Assembly: GCA_038528385.1 (NCBI GenBank)
Contig: JBCBET010000001.1
Span: 682,001 to 746,000, forward strand
Direction of reading: 5' to 3'
DNA length: 64,000 nt
Origin: Shimia_B sp038528385
Lineage (GTDB): Bacteria > Pseudomonadota > Alphaproteobacteria > Rhodobacterales > Rhodobacteraceae
In this document: piece by piece, positions 53,147 to 60,861 of the stretch
Numbering within the stretch: position 1 is the stretch's first letter
Layout: each line of letters starts with the position of its first letter
Notes under the pieces: model-generated
Told to the model about the DNA's origin: nothing
The model's database searches: none
What the model saw: the letters and a program-made list of their open reading frames with translations, nothing else
Position numbers and translations under genes: made by a program

Positions 53147-53884
53147 ATGACAGCGCAACCCGTCCTGATCCTGGGCGCCCGATCGGACATCGGCAGGGCC
53201 GTGGCACATGAATTCGCATCGCTCGGGCGCGCCATACAACTCGCTGCGCGAGATGCGACATCGCTCGCGGCGGACCGTGCGGACTTGGCTGCGCGCCACA
53301 GCGTGGAAGTGTCTCTGCACGAATTCGATGCGCTCGACACCACGGGTCACGAGGCCTTCTTGGACGACCTTCCGCATGAGCCCGCGATCGTCGTATGCGC
53401 TGTTGGCCTGCTCGGCGATCAAAGCCAAAGCGAGCGAGATATCGCGAGAGCCGCACAAGTCATCCGGAGCAACTTCGAGGGACCCGCGAGCATCCTCGCT
53501 GCCATCGGCAACCGCTTCGAGGCGCGCGGCCACGGGACGATCGTCGGGATCAGTTCAGTGGCAGGAGAGCGCGGCCGCGCCAGCAACTACGTCTACGGCG
53601 CGGCCAAAGCAGGCTTCACCGCGTTCCTGTCGGGCCTGCGCAACCGGCTGGCCACGCGGGGGGTCCACGTCGTCACAGTCCTTCCCGGCTTCGTCGCCAC
53701 GAAGATGACAGAGGGCATGGACTTGCCCGCCGCGCTCACGGCGCAGCCGTCGGAGGTGGCGAAGGCCATTTCGCAGGCCGTCGAGCGCAAGCGAAACGTC
53801 GTGCATGTCCGGCGGGTTTGGAGGCCGATCATGGCCATCATCCGCAGCATTCCGGAGTTCAAATTCAAGAAGATGAAGATCTGA
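53147..53884 (+). CDS. SDR oxidoreductase, DprE2-like
   Basis: A 245-aa short-chain dehydrogenase. LILGARSDIGRAVAHEFA near the N-terminus replaces the usual TGxxxGIG and is typical of the decaprenylphosphoryl-2-keto-pentose reductase (DprE2) group; GISSVAGERGRASNYVYGAAKAG carries the Ser-Tyr-Lys triad. AGAGAGG precedes ATG 53147. Together with HAD-UbiA and GtrA relatives it points to lipid-linked pentose epimerisation, though the FAD partner DprE1 is not found here. Confidence 0.8.
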   Translation: MTAQPVLILGARSDIGRAVAHEFASLGRAIQLAARDATSLAADRADLAARHSVEVSLHEFDALDTTGHEAFLDDLPHEPAIVVCAVGLLGDQSQSERDIARAAQVIRSNFEGPASILAAIGNRFEARGHGTIVGISSVAGERGRASNYVYGAAKAGFTAFLSGLRNRLATRGVHVVTVLPGFVATKMTEGMDLPAALTAQPSEVAKAISQAVERKRNVVHVRRVWRPIMAIIRSIPEFKFKKMKI

Positions 53885-54024
53885 CGCGCAACAATTGATC
53901 GCTCATCCAAAGCGCGGCGCCTTTGTCTCGTGTGAGCATCGTGTTTTGATGGCGTGGGTCGCAACTTGTTTCAGTCTGACCTCACCAAAGCGGGGCGTGA
54001 GTATCTCTCATACCACCGCCCGCT

Positions 54025-54323
54025 GGCTTTGTCGCACAAATCGGGGTCTGAGCGCATTTCCCTTTCCCCGGACCAGTTAATCGTACGGGCTCAGTGATGG
54101 ATATGCCAAGGGCGGTCTAGCGGTTCAGCACCGCAACTCGGACTTCAATCTCGGCAACTTGTCGGTCGAAGTCTCGTGCCATGAGGCCTTGGCCAAGGGT
54201 TTGACGCAGTGCATTTTCATCTGTGTGCCTTCGTCGGTGAACGCGGGTCAACTTCCGCCCCAAGATACGTCCTAGATTTTTGCAGGCCCTCAAGGCTTCG
54301 TTTCGCACGATGGCACCTGCCAT
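54025..54323 (-). mobile_element. Remnant of an IS5-like transposase and its terminus
   Basis: On the minus strand a fragment ends LMARDFDRQVAEIEVRVAVLNR and then, after an in-frame stop at 54117, continues TALGISITEPVRL, the usual C-terminus of IS5-family transposases of Rhodobacteraceae as I recall them. The outer end GGCTTTGTCGCACAAATCGG (54025-54044) looks like the terminal repeat. The N-terminal domains, other terminus and target duplication are missing, and the upstream part is frame-disrupted. The rest of 53885-54425 holds no recognisable gene. Confidence 0.6.
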
Positions 54324-54515
54324 GGTTGGCTTCCCAGAGAAGTAGGAGGGTCTTTGGGGGACTTACGTGCGGGACATCCCACCCGCGAAAGGGTTAGCGA
54401 ACGGCGTTGAAACCAAGCCTCAGACATGGATTATGCCCTACAGAGCCATTTCAGGCTCCATGCGGCTAATACCAGCTTCCCCAAGAGGCTTCTGACTTCG
54501 ACAAAAGGAAATCGT

Positions 54516-54998
54516 TTGAAAGAACCAGAAGAAACAGCAGTAGCATTTTTTAACTACGCCCATTCGTATGCTGTGTCTGCGGTCACTCTAGAAGACTACC
54601 CGACTGAGGCTAGTCACGACGATGCACCAATCTCCTTCCTCTTCTACCACGCCATCGAGTTGTACCTAAAATCGCATTTGATAGTTCATGGTTGGCAGCT
54701 GGAGAAACTTCGGAAGAAGTCTGGGCACAAAATCTGTCGCCCAGCGAACGAAGCCGAAACGAACGGCCTTACCATCGAGCGTGAGGACCGGGAAGTCTTT
54801 TTGATGATGTTCGACCCCGACAATGTCATCACATCGCGCTACATCCGAGTCGGTCATCACAGACGCCTTCCCCGCTCCGCTCATTTCGATACCTGCAAGC
54901 GACTCCAAGGCCAAATTGGACTCCGCGCTCACCGCGACAGTGGAGTGTTTCGCATCCCAATTTTGCGAGACAAGCGCCAGATTACTGAGCTTTCCTGA
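54516..54998 (+). CDS. HEPN-domain-like protein
   Basis: A protein of about 160 aa. FFNYAHSYAVSAVTL followed by SFLFYHAIELYLKSHL and a basic linker with SGHKI resemble HEPN helices, which act in toxin and abortive-infection proteins; the catalytic R-x4-H is not clearly seen. AAAGGA six bases before TTG 54516 makes that the best start; ATG 54426 would add 30 poorly conserved residues. GC content is well below that of the chromosome. The C-terminal 30 residues are of uncertain frame, so partial decay is possible. Confidence 0.5.
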   Translation: MKEPEETAVAFFNYAHSYAVSAVTLEDYPTEASHDDAPISFLFYHAIELYLKSHLIVHGWQLEKLRKKSGHKICRPANEAETNGLTIEREDREVFLMMFDPDNVITSRYIRVGHHRRLPRSAHFDTCKRLQGQIGLRAHRDSGVFRIPILRDKRQITELS

Positions 54999-55030
54999 CC
55001 AACCTAAATCTCATTTGCTCCTGATTTTAT

Positions 55031-55048
55031 TGGTGCCCGGGGGCGGAA
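55031..55048 (-). other. Putative att site: tRNA/tmRNA 3'-end-like sequence
   Basis: Read on the minus strand the sequence ends TTCCGCCCCCGGGCACCA, which resembles the T-arm, acceptor and CCA end of a tRNA or tmRNA, but no rest of a tRNA is present. Such displaced 3' ends are left when an element integrates into a tRNA gene. Its orientation, with the integrase at the right edge reading on the same strand, predicts the intact RNA gene just beyond the window. Downstream to 55269 there is a dyad GAGGTG-CGCAA-CACCTC at 55137-55153 and no gene. Confidence 0.5.
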
Positions 55049-55269
55049 CCACACTGCATTTATTTTCAAGCGGTTACGCAGTGAATTACTGAAAATACCC
55101 GCTTTATTACCAACACACGGGCCAAATGACCGTGACGAGGTGCGCAACACCTCAATACCAACATCGGACGAGCTGCCTCCAAAGGCAAGGGGGCCACCAA
55201 GTTTTCAAACCAGATGACCCCTTTCTAAAATCTGCGCGCCCAGCGCACCCCTGACTTTTGAGGTATCCG

Positions 55270-57261
55270 ATGCCTACCACTAACGGCTTAACAACTGCTC
55301 AACAGAACGCTGCTTTCGACTTCATCCTTGCGCCGGAACTGGACTGCTCCAACGAAAAACAGGAACACAATCTGCGCGTGGCGCAGTATCTCGCGCATTG
55401 TGGAATTGCAGTATTTCCGGTCGATGGAAACAAACGCCCATTCCCAGGCTTCAAGTGGAAAGACAAAGCAACGACTGACCCAGCGACGGTCTGTCGTTGG
55501 TGGGAAAAATACCCAAACGCCGTTCCGGCTGTTCCAACTGGAAGCGAAAACGGCTTCGACGTTTTGGACGTAGATCACGGCAATGGAAAACTCGGCCTCG
55601 GGGACCTATGGTCGCTTGGCTTTACTCCCTCAACTCTCAGCCCCTACACTGTCCATACCCCAAGCGGCGGACGGCACATCTACTTGCGGCACAAAGATGG
55701 TCTGACGAACTCAGCCTCACATCTGCCAAAGGCAATAGACGTACGCGCAGACGGAGGATACGTCCTCGCACCTGGTGCCTGGTCGAACGCCGGTTTGTAC
55801 TACGCCAATTGGGATTTGACGGAAGCTATTTACCGAGGCCTTCCGCGCTGGAAACCTGAACTATTGCCACCGTCGAAGGCGGACGCCCCTAAACGTACTC
55901 CCGGGCTTGAACCCTTCGGGCGTGTCCGTGATGCGCTCTCCGCTGTACCTGCGGATTGCTCTTACGAAGAATGGAACAGCTGCCTCATGGCTTTGCACCA
56001 CGAGACCGGCGGTTCAGACATCGGCCTGGAACTAGCGCAAGACTGGTCATCGGATGATCCACGTTGGGACGAAATGGAAGTCGATGCAAAGTGGAAGAGC
56101 TATGGCCGAAGCGATATTGCCTGCATCGGCATCGGGAGCCTGTACCGCATCGCCAAAGGCTATGGCTGGTCCGCGATCACGGCAGAAGACTTTGAAGATA
56201 TCGAAGACGAGGGGGAACCGGAAACGGCTTCACGACTTCGCTTCCTAAGCCCCTCGGACTGCGCGCTCTCCGATCCACGTCCTTACGTCATGAAGGGCCT
56301 GATCGCACAAAGGGACATTGGCTGCATTGTCGGCGCGCCAGGCGTAGGCAAGTCATTGCTGGCCCCTTCAATCGCTTATTCCATCGCGCTGGGCGAATCT
56401 GTCTTTGGCCGTCGTGTGAAGCAAGGCCCTGTCTTCTATGTTGCGGCAGAAGATGCCCACGGGATGCGGGGTCGGGTCACTGCGCTCAAGAACGAAAGGG
56501 GCGAGGCAGAAGACTTCACCCTCGTTGAAGGCGTCGCCGATCTGCTTTCCGAAACTGTCCACGGTTGTGGCAGTCAAGATTTCCGTGAACTCTGCGACGC
56601 CGTCCGGGACCAGAGACCTTCTTTGGTCGTTATCGACACTCTCGCCATGGCCTTTCCAGGCCTGGAAGAGAACAGCGCGGAAGGCATGGGACGGGTCGTC
56701 GCAATCGCACGAGACCTGACGGAATGGGGCGCTGCCGTTATCCTTGTCCACCACGACACCAAAGAGGGCGGAGGGCTGCCACGTGGTCACTCCCTTTTGA
56801 ACGGAGCCTTGGACTTCTCTATTCAACTCAAGAAGAGCGATGGCGTCGTGTCCGGCAAACTGACGAAGATCCGGAACGGGTCCTGCGATGCCTGTTTCGC
56901 TTTCACCATTGCAGCGCATGTCATCGGCACGGATGAAGATGGCGACACCATCACCGCCGCGATAGCCCAAACACTGGAAGCCCCACCTGCGCCGTCAGTC
57001 TCCATGCGGGCCGCGCTGGTTCTATCGGTGCTTGAGCGAATGTGCGACGATGAAACCACCATAACGGAGACCGACTGGCGAACTGAGGCGCTGGGCGAGC
57101 CCGACCTTTGCGACAGCGACAAGACCGACAGCCGCCGCGCCGCCTTTCGACGCGCACGAGACGAGTTGGTGGGCGCAGGGATCGTGACCAAGACGGATGC
57201 AGGCTACCGCCTTCGCCAGGTCTCCGCCGCCGACTTCGACGACGTCGATCTAGACGACTGA
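55270..57261 (+). CDS. Bifunctional primase-polymerase / AAA helicase-like protein
   Basis: A 663-aa replication protein. Residues about 35-195 form an archaeo-eukaryotic prim-pol domain (GIAVFPVDGNKRPF; FDVLDVDHG acidic residues; PSGGRHIYLRH), residues about 215-300 match PriCT-2 (ALSAVPADCSYEEWNSCLMA), and residues about 335-560 are a RepA/RecA-like ATPase with Walker A GAPGVGKSLLA and Walker B LVVIDTLAM. GAGGT upstream selects ATG 55270. It probably starts replication of the excised element, as in P4-like satellites and integrative plasmids. Confidence 0.85.
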   Translation: MPTTNGLTTAQQNAAFDFILAPELDCSNEKQEHNLRVAQYLAHCGIAVFPVDGNKRPFPGFKWKDKATTDPATVCRWWEKYPNAVPAVPTGSENGFDVLDVDHGNGKLGLGDLWSLGFTPSTLSPYTVHTPSGGRHIYLRHKDGLTNSASHLPKAIDVRADGGYVLAPGAWSNAGLYYANWDLTEAIYRGLPRWKPELLPPSKADAPKRTPGLEPFGRVRDALSAVPADCSYEEWNSCLMALHHETGGSDIGLELAQDWSSDDPRWDEMEVDAKWKSYGRSDIACIGIGSLYRIAKGYGWSAITAEDFEDIEDEGEPETASRLRFLSPSDCALSDPRPYVMKGLIAQRDIGCIVGAPGVGKSLLAPSIAYSIALGESVFGRRVKQGPVFYVAAEDAHGMRGRVTALKNERGEAEDFTLVEGVADLLSETVHGCGSQDFRELCDAVRDQRPSLVVIDTLAMAFPGLEENSAEGMGRVVAIARDLTEWGAAVILVHHDTKEGGGLPRGHSLLNGALDFSIQLKKSDGVVSGKLTKIRNGSCDACFAFTIAAHVIGTDEDGDTITAAIAQTLEAPPAPSVSMRAALVLSVLERMCDDETTITETDWRTEALGEPDLCDSDKTDSRRAAFRRARDELVGAGIVTKTDAGYRLRQVSAADFDDVDLDD

Positions 57262-57333
57262 CGCGACAGCGCGATTTGTCACGACCACAACGCGACCGTC
57301 ACGCGGTCGGACCATGGCAGATGCGCGACGATA

Positions 57334-57358
57334 GCGACGGGGCCTTTAGTCCCGTCGC
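57334..57358. repeat. Hairpin between the primase gene and the RM gene
   Basis: GCGACGGG and CCCGTCGC pair perfectly around nine bases, in the 206-bp spacer. A second stem CGACCG/CGGTCG lies at about 57291-57307. There is no U-tract; a role as weak terminator or leader is possible. The AT-rich stretch 57385-57425 just downstream is the likely promoter zone of the RM gene. Confidence 0.4.
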
Positions 57359-57467
57359 AAGTCTCGCCTCAAGCCCGACTCCAATTTGTTGAGTCTGCAT
57401 AGATTTCTTCCAATTAATTGGCACTTTGGCTAATCTCACAGAAAACAAGAATTGTGAGGTAGCGGGC

Positions 57468-60400
57468 ATGTTCGACGACTTGATTTCCAGATTTGGCGTG
57501 GAAGCAAAGCGCCGCCTGGGCTCAGTCGTCGCGGGTCGTCCCGAAGAACAGCTCCGCGCGCCCTTAGAACTCCTTCTGCCGGGGCTAGCCGAAGCCTGCG
57601 GCCTACCTCCTGGCTCTATCCTCCTCGTCGCCGAAACCCCGATGCCTGATCTGGCGATCCGCCCAGACTATGCCGTTATGCGGAGGGTCGGGCGCACGGA
57701 TGAACTGCTGGGGTTTGTAGAGATCAAACGACCCGGTAAGGGGGCAGACCCGCGCCGCTTCACTGATCAGCACGACAAGCGGCAATGGGAAAAGCTCCAG
57801 GCCCTCCCGAACCTAATCTATACAGATGGGAACGAGTTCTCAGTCTGGCACGACGGCGAACTCCAGGAAGGCGACGCCGGGTCCGGCATCGTGAAGCTAG
57901 GCGGAGATATCCAGACCGCCGGGGCCAGCCTGACCGCGCCCCAAGACCTGCTGACGATCTTCAATTCCTTCCTGACGTGGCAACCGACCGCTCCGCGCAA
58001 TGCCCGAGAACTGGCCCGTATATCCGCCCGCCTCTGCCGCCTACTGCGCGATGAAACCCTGGATCGGCTTACTGCGAATGACACGGACGTCGCGGGCCTG
58101 CGCGCCGACTGGCGGCAAATCCTCTTCCCGGAGGCAGATGACAAGCAATTTGCGGACGGATACGCTCAGGCGGTCGTCTTTGGCCTGCTGATGGCCCGTG
58201 CGCGGGGTGTGTCCCTTGCTGACGGGATTGACCATGCGGCCCGCGACCTGCGCAGCACTGACAGCCTGATCGGCACCGCGCTGGGCTTCCTGACGGCGAA
58301 CCCCGACACGCTCTCTACCTCCCTCAAGTCGCTCACCCGCGTTCTGGACGTGGTCGATTGGGCGACCGTCTCCAAAGATGATGACGACGCCTGGCTCTAC
58401 TTCTACGAATATTTCTTGGAGACCTACGATAACTCGCTCCGCAAGCTGACCGGCTCCTACTACACCCCGCCCGAGGTGGTCCGTGCCATGGTGCGCTTGA
58501 CGGACGAGGCGCTGCGCGATCCAAACCGCTTTGCGCTAGGCGGCGGGCTCCACTCGCCCGATGTGACGATCCTGGACCCTGCCGTCGGAACCGGCACTTT
58601 CCCCCTTGGCATCCTGCGCCACGTCGCGCGGCAGGTCGAAGCGGATATGGGCGAAGGGGCCGTTCCCGGCGCAATCCAAGACCTCGCCCAGCGCGTCATG
58701 GGGTTTGAGCTGCAATTCGGCCCGCACGTTGTCGGGCAACTCCGGCTTCTCAGCGAACTCTTCGAACTGACCGACCGGCGGGACGCTCAACCGCGCCTTT
58801 TCGTGACGGATACGCTCAGCGACCCCGAGGAGACGCGAGCGCGGCTTCCTTCCCTCTTCGCGCCGCTTACCGACAGCTATGAAGAGGCGAACCGCATCAA
58901 GGGCGCGGAGCCCATCACAGTTGTCATCGGAAACCCGCCCTACAAGGAAAAAGCCAAAGGGCGCGGGGCCTGGGTTGAAGAGGGACGGAGCGGGGAAGCA
59001 CCGCTGATGGACGCCTGGGGTAAGGGCAGCCCGAAGGAGTGGCGCGCGGGGCCGCATCTGAAACACCTCAAGAACCTCTATGTTTACTTCTGGCGCTGGG
59101 CGGCGTGGAAGGTCTTTGGCGACCCACCGCTTGAGGGGCAGGCTCCGCGCGCGGATCGGCGCGGGATCGTCTGTTACATCACCGTCGCGGGCTTTCTAAA
59201 CGGGCCGGGGTTTCAAAAGATGCGCGCCGATCTGCGCCGGGACGCCGATGAAATTTGGGTCATCGACTGTACCCCCGAGGGACACCAGCCCCCAGTCAAC
59301 AGCCGGATATTTCAGGGGGTGCAGCACCCGGTCTGCATCGTCATCGCCGCGCGGAACTCTGACGCCGGAAGCGAGGCCCCCGCCGTGGTGCGCCATAGAC
59401 AGCTTCCAGAGGCGCGGAGAGAAGAGAAGTTCGACGCTTTGGCGAGTATCGGGCTGGACGACGCGGAATGGGCCTTGTGCCCTGACAAGCCCCGTGCGCC
59501 CTTCCTGCCAGCGGCTCAAGGTGTTTGGGGATCATCTGCCCCTTTGGAAGACCTGTTCCTCTACGACAGCTCTGGCGTCCTCTCTGGTCGAACGTGGGTG
59601 ATAGCCCCGGATGCGGAAAGCCTGCGTGCGCGTTGGCGGGCCATGCGAGATGAACCTGACCCGGATCGAAAAGAAGTTCTGTTTCACCCGACGTTGCGTA
59701 ATGGAAAGCTTGCCGACAGGCATCTCAACAAGGTGGTTGGCGACGGCCTGCACGGGCACGAGTTTCGGAACTACACAGTGGCAGCCGATAACAGCGAGGC
59801 CATAACGCCGGTTCGATATAATTTCAGAACGCTAGATCGCTCGTGGATCATCCCGGATAATCGACTTTTGCTCTCAGCCCGACCCGAGCTGTGGAGCATG
59901 TCGGGACCGCGCCAGGTATTCGTTACAACGCTGATGCAGCACTCGCCGCAAAACGGCCCGGGCCTTTCGCTTGCCGGTGTCATCCCTGACCAACATCACT
60001 TCAAGGGTTCCTTTGGCGGTCGTGTGTTTCCTCTTTGGAAAGATGCCGCCGCGACAGAATCCAACATCCGCCCGGCCTTCCTCGCCCGCCTGCGCACCGA
60101 TCTTGGCATCGCCGTCAGCCCGGAAGATTTGCTGGCCTATATCGCGGCCCTTGCTGCCCACCCAGCCTACACCGCGCGCTTCCAGCCCGATCTGGTGCAA
60201 CCCGGCCTGCGCATTCCCATCACCGGCACCGCCGCCCTGTTCCAGGAAGCGGCAGGCATCGGGTCCGAAGTCATCTGGCTCCATACCTACGGCGAGCGCT
60301 TCACTGACCCTGAGAACAACCGTCCCGCCAGCCCACCCCGCGCCCCCGGCGGCCCAACTATCCCGCGCGGCGGAGCTATCCCATCCGACCCTGCGAAGTT

Positions 60401-60824
60401 CCCGAACGAGCTGCGCTACGACGACACCGCCCAGCGCCTCTATATCGGCGAAGGCTATATCGACAATGTCTCAACCGAGGTGCGCAACTACGAGGTGTCT
60501 GGCAAGAACACACTGGACCAATGGTTCAGCTATCGCCGCCTGGACCGCACCCGCCCCATGATCGGCGACCGCCGCGCGCCTTCGCCGCTAGACAAGGTGC
60601 AGCCCGACAGCTGGCCCGCCAGCTATACCGAAGACCTTCTGAACCTCCTCCACGTCCTGACCCGCCTCACAGCGCTGGAGGCGCGCCAGGCCGACCTATT
60701 GGAGCACATCTGCGCCGCCCACCTGATCGACGCCGAAATCCTGCGCGCCGATGGCATCTTTGACGACGACAGCTCCGCCGTCAGTCGCCCAGGCGACGAC
60801 CGGCAAGACCAGTTTTCATTCTAG
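57468..60824 (+). CDS. Single-polypeptide restriction-modification enzyme (type IIG / ISP-like)
   Basis: An 1118-aa enzyme. An N-terminal nuclease-like domain has PDYAVMRR then GFVEIKRPG (a D...E-x-K pattern near residues 65-90). The adenine methyltransferase has LDPAVGTGTFPLG (SAM motif I) near residue 365 and GNPPYKEKAKGRG (motif IV) near residue 490. The C-terminal 450 residues match the specificity region of ISP-type enzymes. No helicase domain is visible, so it is shorter than LlaGI-like proteins. GAGG upstream fits ATG 57468. It should methylate one strand and cut unmodified DNA. Confidence 0.85.
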   Translation: MFDDLISRFGVEAKRRLGSVVAGRPEEQLRAPLELLLPGLAEACGLPPGSILLVAETPMPDLAIRPDYAVMRRVGRTDELLGFVEIKRPGKGADPRRFTDQHDKRQWEKLQALPNLIYTDGNEFSVWHDGELQEGDAGSGIVKLGGDIQTAGASLTAPQDLLTIFNSFLTWQPTAPRNARELARISARLCRLLRDETLDRLTANDTDVAGLRADWRQILFPEADDKQFADGYAQAVVFGLLMARARGVSLADGIDHAARDLRSTDSLIGTALGFLTANPDTLSTSLKSLTRVLDVVDWATVSKDDDDAWLYFYEYFLETYDNSLRKLTGSYYTPPEVVRAMVRLTDEALRDPNRFALGGGLHSPDVTILDPAVGTGTFPLGILRHVARQVEADMGEGAVPGAIQDLAQRVMGFELQFGPHVVGQLRLLSELFELTDRRDAQPRLFVTDTLSDPEETRARLPSLFAPLTDSYEEANRIKGAEPITVVIGNPPYKEKAKGRGAWVEEGRSGEAPLMDAWGKGSPKEWRAGPHLKHLKNLYVYFWRWAAWKVFGDPPLEGQAPRADRRGIVCYITVAGFLNGPGFQKMRADLRRDADEIWVIDCTPEGHQPPVNSRIFQGVQHPVCIVIAARNSDAGSEAPAVVRHRQLPEARREEKFDALASIGLDDAEWALCPDKPRAPFLPAAQGVWGSSAPLEDLFLYDSSGVLSGRTWVIAPDAESLRARWRAMRDEPDPDRKEVLFHPTLRNGKLADRHLNKVVGDGLHGHEFRNYTVAADNSEAITPVRYNFRTLDRSWIIPDNRLLLSARPELWSMSGPRQVFVTTLMQHSPQNGPGLSLAGVIPDQHHFKGSFGGRVFPLWKDAAATESNIRPAFLARLRTDLGIAVSPEDLLAYIAALAAHPAYTARFQPDLVQPGLRIPITGTAALFQEAAGIGSEVIWLHTYGERFTDPENNRPASPPRAPGGPTIPRGGAIPSDPAKFPNELRYDDTAQRLYIGEGYIDNVSTEVRNYEVSGKNTLDQWFSYRRLDRTRPMIGDRRAPSPLDKVQPDSWPASYTEDLLNLLHVLTRLTALEARQADLLEHICAAHLIDAEILRADGIFDDDSSAVSRPGDDRQDQFSF

Positions 60825-60861
60825 AGCTTTGACGTAACGATTTCTGAGAGGGGACCGCACA

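Noticed and set aside
54117..54323. A 68-aa hypothetical gene on the minus strand
   Set aside because: It is a transposase fragment, since the homologous sequence continues past its stop.
55031..55060. A complete tRNA gene
   Set aside because: Only the 3'-end-like part is present; no D-arm or anticodon arm can be folded from the flanking bases.
57262..57467. CRISPR-like repeats near the RM gene
   Set aside because: Only two short inverted repeats are present, with no regularly spaced direct repeats; no CRISPR array was seen anywhere.
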